This document shows, piece after piece, positions 63,954 to 64,000 of a stretch of DNA of 64,000 nt. The number at the start of each line of letters is the position of its first letter. The first letter of the stretch is position 1. The notes under the pieces are model-generated. The model saw nothing but the letters and a program-made list of their open reading frames with translations. It did no database searches and had not been told where the DNA came from. Where the stretch lies: contig SCVN01000016.1 in NCBI GenBank assembly GCA_004296885.1, positions 124,001 through 188,000 of the forward strand, written 5' to 3'. Source of the stretch: Nitrospirota bacterium (GTDB lineage Bacteria; Nitrospirota; Nitrospiria; Nitrospirales; Nitrospiraceae). A program made the translations under genes and the position numbers.

Positions 63954-64000
63954 GGCTTCTTCTCTTCCGCCGCCGCTTTGGGCGGCTTGTGGCTCTTGTC
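63950..64000 (-). CDS. hflK: HflK, last 16 codons (rest beyond window)
   Basis: Reading on the minus strand from the window edge, an open frame gives DKSHKPPKAAAEEKKP and a stop that overlaps the hflC start (ATGA). Position upstream of hflC and the charged proline-lysine tail identify it as the end of hflK; the sequence itself is too short to prove it. Confidence 0.75.
   Translation of the reverse strand, partial: DKSHKPPKAAAEEKKP

Overview
The window reads as a dense, GC-rich (roughly 60 percent or more by eye) chromosomal segment of a Gram-negative, diderm, probably autotrophic bacterium. My best guess is a member of the genus Nitrospira or a close relative in Nitrospirota. This is inferred from the gene mix (pyruvoyl-dependent arginine decarboxylase with agmatinase and a deoxyhypusine synthase-like protein, a separate F0 ATP synthase cluster, HflKC, many small secreted proteins, Tll0287-type haem sensors) and from intergenic repeats. 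It is not proven by a marker gene: no rRNA or tRNA gene was found.

Layout. 1-3540: the end of a membrane GAF-PAS-GGDEF-EAL protein, then CheB. 4139-6262: short secreted or small proteins and an RRM protein. 6352-7719: a c-haem sensor without an output domain. 7896-13703: a plus-strand run with a DHS-like enzyme, a GGQ release-factor-like protein, a DsbA-like protein, a zinc-ribbon protein, an aldehyde dehydrogenase, arginine decarboxylase and agmatinase. The polyamine genes make a plausible arginine - agmatine - putrescine - homospermidine route. 13997-14800: RluF-like pseudouridine synthase. 14810-22309 (minus): a five-gene exporter locus of HlyD-like adaptor, TolC-like channel, two ABC half-transporters and a four-helix-bundle sensor. 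Both ABC ATPases carry the same unusual substitutions in nearly every catalytic motif. 22508-24245: purEK.

24246-25817: a lower-GC trypsin-like protease gene between hairpins and inverted repeat copies, probably an insertion. 25818-32900: lipoprotein hydrolase, rhomboid, DHH phosphoesterase, a DUF692/MNIO iron enzyme translationally coupled to a Dus enzyme, Maf, and a secreted protein. 32977-35163 (minus): MsbA-type ABC exporter, a small conserved protein, and a 31-residue very basic COX24/mS38-like protein. 35499-37687: lipoprotein and nadB. 38035-41304 (minus): lytic transglycosylase, and pabB with pabC. 41541-43474: atpZ-atpB-atpE-atpF with a good terminator, F0 only. 43541-48310 (minus): rlmN, two M16 peptidases, larE. 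48517-50763: Slt-type transglycosylase. 50868-59287: a zapB-like gene, zapA, rny, ymdB, xseA, xseB, tlyA and two sugar epimerases. 59343-64000: rhodanese, cutA, M23 peptidase, fhs, hflC and the last codons of hflK.

Two intergenic sequence systems stand out. One is a set of about a dozen imperfect hairpins built from words repeating every 7 (sometimes 8) bases, often containing the stop codon and last codons of the upstream gene. The other is a dispersed family with terminal inverted repeats (three copies) and an embedded or tandem hairpin module whose stems differ in sequence but keep pairing, around a constant loop core.
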